From Methanocorpusculum sp. (GTDB taxonomy: Archaea > Halobacteriota > Methanomicrobia > Methanomicrobiales > Methanocorpusculaceae), in the NCBI GenBank assembly GCA_017399555.1, contig JAFQBW010000017.1, forward strand, positions 1 through 64,000: a DNA stretch of 64,000 nucleotides, given 5' to 3'. Every line of letters starts with the position of its first letter. Positions within the stretch are counted from its first letter, which is position 1. Below are positions 60,468 to 64,000 of this stretch, piece by piece. A model generated the notes under the pieces. The model made no database searches, was not told the DNA's origin, and saw nothing but the letters and a program-made list of their open reading frames with translations. The translations under genes and the position numbers were made by a program.

Positions 60468-61517
60468 ATGGAACTGACCGAAATTAACGCATTACTGGAA
60501 AAGCTTTCAAACGCAAACGGTATCTCCGGCGCAGAGGGCGCTGTTGCAAAAATCATCCGCGACGAGGTTGCCCCCTACGTTGACGAGATTAAAACCGACC
60601 GCATGGGAAATCTTGTTGCGATTAAGAAAGGCGACGACTTCAAGATTATGCTTGCCGCACACATGGACGAGATTGGTCTGATGGTGCAGTACATTGACGA
60701 GAAAGGATTCATCAGATTCGTCGGTGTCGGCGGATGGTACAACCCGGTTCTGGTTTCCCAGAGAGTTATCCTCCACGGAGAAAAGGGTGATGTCCCGGGC
60801 GTTCTTGGAATGAAGCCCCCGCACGTCATGGAGGAAGCAGACAGAAAGAAGCCGATTGAGCTTGCAAACCTCTTCATTGATGTGGGCGCACACTCGGCAG
60901 AGGAGGTTGAGGCCATGGGAATTACCGTTGGAACGACCGTTACTATCGACCGTGACTACCAGCCGCTTGCAGGAACGGTTGTTACCGGCAAGGCATTGGA
61001 CAACCGTGTCGGCTGTGCGATGCTTATCGGCGCCTTAAAGGAGATGGAGACCAAGCACACTATCTATGCGGTCTTTACCGTCCAGGAAGAGGTCGGACTC
61101 AAAGGCGCAAAGACTGCCGCCTTCTCTCTGAATCCGGATGTTGCTGTCGCCACGGATGTTACCATTCCGGGAGACTCACCGGGAATCGAGCGCCGCAAAG
61201 CTCCGGTCTTTATGGGCGAAGGTCCGGTTGTGGTTATGGTTTCTGCATCCGGCAGAGGACACCTGGCAGACCCGCGCATGGTTGACTGGCTCAAGAAGAC
61301 CGCCAAAAAGCATGACATCAAGATTCAGCTGGAAGTCGGCGACGGCGGAAACACGGATGCCTCTGCAATCAACTTCGAGCGCGGCGGAATTCCAAGTGTT
61401 CCGGTCTCCGTTCCGGCACGCTACATCCACTCTCCTGTGGAAGTCATCGACTTAAAGGACTTACAGGGCGCTATTGAACTGCTCCGCCTTGCAGTCAAAA
61501 CCAAACCAAACTTCTAA
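60468..61517 (+). CDS. M42-family aminopeptidase (TET-type)
   Basis: A 349-aa cobalt or zinc aminopeptidase that would form tetrahedral dodecamers (TET) and finish peptides released by the proteasome. Metal ligands are in AAHMDEIG, KALDNRVG, VQEEVGLKGA and ATDVT, with the final HSPVEV histidine. It starts two bases after the aminotransferase. An oligo-T tract follows. Confidence 0.92.
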   Translation: MELTEINALLEKLSNANGISGAEGAVAKIIRDEVAPYVDEIKTDRMGNLVAIKKGDDFKIMLAAHMDEIGLMVQYIDEKGFIRFVGVGGWYNPVLVSQRVILHGEKGDVPGVLGMKPPHVMEEADRKKPIELANLFIDVGAHSAEEVEAMGITVGTTVTIDRDYQPLAGTVVTGKALDNRVGCAMLIGALKEMETKHTIYAVFTVQEEVGLKGAKTAAFSLNPDVAVATDVTIPGDSPGIERRKAPVFMGEGPVVVMVSASGRGHLADPRMVDWLKKTAKKHDIKIQLEVGDGGNTDASAINFERGGIPSVPVSVPARYIHSPVEVIDLKDLQGAIELLRLAVKTKPNF

Positions 61518-61524
61518 TTTTTTT
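61518..61524 (+). terminator. Oligo-T terminator after the M42 peptidase gene
   Basis: Seven T residues after the stop codon, ahead of the serA promoter (CCCTATATCTG at 61541-61551 and CCAATAATATAGG at 61559-61571). Confidence 0.5.
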
Positions 61525-61578
61525 CGGCATATCCCGCCAACCCTATATCTGTAAACAACCAATAATATAGGGATTATC

Positions 61579-63165
61579 GTGACCTTCAAAGTCCTTGTCT
61601 CTGACCCTCTCGCAGTTGAGGGAATCAATATCTTAAAAGAAGTCTGTGAAGTCGATGAGAAAGCCGACCTTTCCGAAGACGAACTCGTCAAAATCATCGG
61701 AAACTACGACGCATTAATCGTCCGCTCCGGAACTCAGGTCACTGCACGCATTATCGAAGCAGCAGACAACATGAAATATATCGGCAGAGCAGGTGTCGGT
61801 GTTGACAACATCGATACCGAAGCCGCAACCAAGAAAGGTATCATCGTCTCCAACGCACCGGAAGGAAACACCCTTGCTGCAACCGAGCACACCATCGGTA
61901 TGATGATGGCTCTTGCCCGCAACATTCCGCAGGCATCCGCATCCTTAAAGAAGGGTGAGTGGAAGCGCTCCAAGTTCATGGGCAACGAAATGAACGGCAA
62001 AGTCTTAGGTGTTGTCGGATTCGGCAGAATCGGACGCGAGGTCGCAAAGAGAGCACAGGCTCTTGAGATGACCGTCATCGCCTACGATCCGTTCATCCCG
62101 GCAGAAGTCGGAGCAGCTATGGGCGTCGATATGATGTCTGTTGCAGAGCTGTTCACCAAAGCAGATGTCATCACCGTACACACTCCGCTTATTCCGTCCA
62201 CCACGCACTTAATCAACAAGGAATCCATCGCCACCATGAAAGACGGCGTCCGCCTGATTAACTGTGCCCGCGGCGGTATCATTGATGAGGCAGCACTCTA
62301 CGAGGCAATCGTTGCCGGCAAAGTTGCAGGCGCAGCACTTGATGTCTTCGAGAACGAGCCGCCGACAGACTCTCCGCTGTTAACCCTCGACTCGGTTATC
62401 GTTACCCCGCACCTTGGTGCAAGCACCGTCGAAGCACAGAAGAACGTCGCAATCTCTGTCGCATACCAGTGCCTTGACGTTCTCCGCGGCGGTTCTGCAA
62501 AGAGCGCAGTCAACGCACCGCTTGTTGCACCAGACGCACGCGCAAAGGTTGACGCATACGCACAGCTTGCAGAGAAGATGGGTGCATTAGCAGGCCAGAT
62601 TGCAGAAGCACCAATCACCGAAGCAGAGTTCGCATACTTAGGCGATGTCGCAGACCTGAAGCAGAACTTAAAGTACGTCACCCGCCTTGGTGTCAAGGGT
62701 ATGCTCTCTATGGTTCTCCACGAGCCGGTCAACATCGTCAACGCAGAGTTTGTTGCAAAGGGCCGCGGCATGAACATTGTCGAGAAGACCTCTGACGAAG
62801 CAGGAGACTACAAGTCCCTGGTTACCTTAACCATCAAGACCGAAGCAGGCGAGAAGACGGTGTCCGGAACTGTCACCAAGGAAGGCGGCGCACGCATCAT
62901 CTCTATTGGAAAGTACAAGACCGACCTTGTCCCGGTTGGAAACGTTATCTTAGCAGACCACGTAAACAGACCAGGTATCATCGGTGTTGTCGGAACGCTC
63001 CTTGGAAAGAACAATGTCAACATCTCCTCTATGCAGGTCGGCGGCGCAAACGTTGGAACCGACTCTCTGATGATTTTAGCTGTTGACTCGGTTGTCTCTC
63101 CTGAAGTCATGGCAGAAGTCGCATCCGCAGACGGCATCACCTCTGCAAAGTTCGTTCAGTTATAA
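61579..63165 (+). CDS. serA: D-3-phosphoglycerate dehydrogenase
   Basis: First step of serine synthesis. A 528-aa long-form enzyme: NAD-binding domain with GFGRIGREVA near 150, RAGVGVDNID and the catalytic HLGAST histidine, then an intervening domain and a C-terminal ACT domain (about 450-528) for regulation. It starts with GTG at 61579, an unusual start for this window, following the box-plus-initiator promoter with almost no leader. Confidence 0.95.
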   Translation: MTFKVLVSDPLAVEGINILKEVCEVDEKADLSEDELVKIIGNYDALIVRSGTQVTARIIEAADNMKYIGRAGVGVDNIDTEAATKKGIIVSNAPEGNTLAATEHTIGMMMALARNIPQASASLKKGEWKRSKFMGNEMNGKVLGVVGFGRIGREVAKRAQALEMTVIAYDPFIPAEVGAAMGVDMMSVAELFTKADVITVHTPLIPSTTHLINKESIATMKDGVRLINCARGGIIDEAALYEAIVAGKVAGAALDVFENEPPTDSPLLTLDSVIVTPHLGASTVEAQKNVAISVAYQCLDVLRGGSAKSAVNAPLVAPDARAKVDAYAQLAEKMGALAGQIAEAPITEAEFAYLGDVADLKQNLKYVTRLGVKGMLSMVLHEPVNIVNAEFVAKGRGMNIVEKTSDEAGDYKSLVTLTIKTEAGEKTVSGTVTKEGGARIISIGKYKTDLVPVGNVILADHVNRPGIIGVVGTLLGKNNVNISSMQVGGANVGTDSLMILAVDSVVSPEVMAEVASADGITSAKFVQL

Positions 63166-63179
63166 TTCTGAACGGATTC

Positions 63180-63187
63180 TTTTTTTT
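63180..63187. terminator. Oligo-T tract between convergent serA and radB
   Basis: Eight T residues shortly after the serA stop. Downstream, 63190-63240 contains GCAACGGTATCGCATTGC, which can fold into a small hairpin between the convergent genes. Confidence 0.5.
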
Positions 63188-63240
63188 ATACATCCATTAA
63201 GCAACGGTATCGCATTGCTTAAAATAGTCTATGAAAATAG

Positions 63241-63912
63241 TTAGATGGAGGCAGTGCCCTCTGCCGTAATCACAAAGTCCCAGTGTTTTCCTTCCGGCTG
63301 GGAGCGGTGCTTGATAATTACTGCCCGGCGGAACTTTTCATGTTTTTCCACCATGATAATCGCCTTGGAGATGTGAGAGAGCGCTGTTCCGCCGAGGCCG
63401 TTTAAGCGGTGGCGGTCGATGTCCATAAAGACCTGATTGGTGATGACGGCAGGGATATCATAGCGTTTGGCAATCCCTAAGAGCACCATCATCTGCTGCG
63501 AAAGCATGGACAGCGCGTCTTTGGATTCAATCTGCTCGACACGGTAGAGTGCGGTTGCCGAGTCGACGATAATGAGTTTTGCCCGTCCGGACTTTACCAG
63601 CTTTTCCGCTTCGGAAATCATCAGTCCCTGTTCGGCGAAGGTGTCCGGCTCGAACACATAGAGGTTTGCGGCAAGACGCTCGGTGTCTTCTCCTGCTATC
63701 TGGCTGAAGCGTTCGATTGAGAAGCCTTCGGTATCAATATAGATGACGCCGTCTCCGTCCCGGAGCGTCCGGACTGCAGATGTCAGGCAGAAGGTGCTTT
63801 TCCCGGAGCCCGCCTCGCCGACGAACTGCGTAATCATCTTTGTTTCAAGGCCGCCGCCTAAAAGCGCATCAAGTCCGGGAGCACCGGTCTTTCGTTTTAC
63901 CGGCAGTTCCAT
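63241..63912 (-). CDS. radB: DNA repair and recombination protein RadB
   Basis: A 223-aa RecA-fold paralog of RadA found in Euryarchaeota; it helps recombination and repair but is not the main strand-exchange protein. Walker A is GEAGSGKS near 32-39 and Walker B KLIIVDSATAL near 116. It lacks the N-terminal HhH domain of RadA. The start at 63912 overlaps the upstream gene by 16 bases. Confidence 0.93.
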   Translation of the reverse strand: MELPVKRKTGAPGLDALLGGGLETKMITQFVGEAGSGKSTFCLTSAVRTLRDGDGVIYIDTEGFSIERFSQIAGEDTERLAANLYVFEPDTFAEQGLMISEAEKLVKSGRAKLIIVDSATALYRVEQIESKDALSMLSQQMMVLLGIAKRYDIPAVITNQVFMDIDRHRLNGLGGTALSHISKAIIMVEKHEKFRRAVIIKHRSQPEGKHWDFVITAEGTASI

Positions 63913-64000
63913 GCTTCCTCCTCAAAGATGCGTTTGACATCGCGGACAGAGACTCCTGCCTCCTCAGCGATTTTCCGGCAGTCCTCAAACTCGGCTTTGC
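63897..64000 (-). CDS. larC: C-terminal end of a LarC-like nickel cofactor protein (partial)
   Basis: The last 34 codons of a gene entering from the right edge, reading KAEFEDCRKIAEEAG and onward to a TAA at 63897-63899. The pattern with a hydrophobic helix after EDCRKIAEE and then VRDVKRIF matches the C terminus of LarC/DUF111 proteins, which insert nickel into the nickel-pincer cofactor. The call rests on this short segment only. It overlaps radB by 16 bases. Confidence 0.55.
   Translation of the reverse strand, partial: KAEFEDCRKIAEEAGVSVRDVKRIFEEEAWNCR

Overview
The window is archaeal chromosome from a methanogenic euryarchaeon, most likely of the order Methanomicrobiales. A Methanocorpusculum-like organism is my best guess from gene content and moderate GC, but it is not proven. 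The archaeal markers are clear: ribosomal proteins L44e, S27e, S24e, S27ae and L40e, aIF2 alpha and gamma, Rpo7, Spt4, Nop10, Sec61 beta, PCNA, both primase subunits, a GINS subunit, RadB, EndoQ, AglB, the fused Kae1-Bud32 protein and the archaeosine enzyme RaSEA. MfnA (methanofuran biosynthesis) and a DUF2098 protein point to a methanogen. No rRNA, tRNA, CRISPR array or transposase was found. Coding density is high, with many ATGA or GTGA overlaps between neighbours.

Layout. 0-4.3 kb: a hypothetical protein behind a leader that can form two exclusive hairpins, then an elp3-priS-gins operon. 4.4-7.7 kb: the conserved L44e-S27e-aIF2alpha-Nop10-PAC2 translation operon, then EndoQ. 7.7-11 kb: minus-strand redox, CBS and stress genes and an amidohydrolase. 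11-18.5 kb: Sec61 beta, MetRS, MfnA and a two-gene repair operon resembling bacterial MrfB-MrfA. 18.8-21.8 kb: the two-gene SUF (SufC-SufB) Fe-S system with two trailing genes. 21.8-31 kb: an amino-sugar and N-glycosylation locus (glmM, two sugar-1-phosphate nucleotidylyltransferases, glmS, a GT2 glycosyltransferase, aglB). 31-31.9 kb: a MntA-HepT module followed by a second, degenerate aglB 3' end. 31.9-38 kb: information-processing genes (aIF2gamma, PIN protein, Rpo7, Spt4, dephospho-CoA kinase, S24e, S27ae, Kae1-Bud32, RdgB, L40e). 38-48.3 kb: PCNA-PriL, RlmE, pyrD-pyrK, two CpXC proteins and the NAD(P)HX repair enzyme. 48.4-51.8 kb: two overlapping surface-protein genes. 51.8-52.7 kb: a 0.9-kb non-coding region. 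52.7-64 kb: RaSEA, an M20 peptidase, Cdc48-like ATPase, a second MntA-HepT pair, 6-phospho-3-hexuloisomerase, an aminotransferase, an M42 peptidase, SerA, RadB and the end of a LarC-like gene.

The strongest unexplained signal is the non-coding region at 51.8-52.7 kb. It holds a nested GC-rich inverted repeat of about 220 bp, a tract of 87% A+C, and a pair of 64-bp inverted repeats flanking a 112-bp spacer that is about 80% A/T. Each of those arms ends in three TGCGCA palindromes at 8-bp steps within an alternating purine-pyrimidine run, next to a G-string. This looks like a multi-site protein-binding locus: a replication origin, a partition site or the end of an element. No orc1/cdc6 gene is in the window, so the origin reading stays open. 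Other notable points are the duplicated aglB tail, the archaeal MrfAB-like operon with a small ORF in front of it, the Cdc48 with extra segments in both ATPase modules, and a recurrent promoter layout in which an AATATA-like initiator lies just ahead of the start codon.
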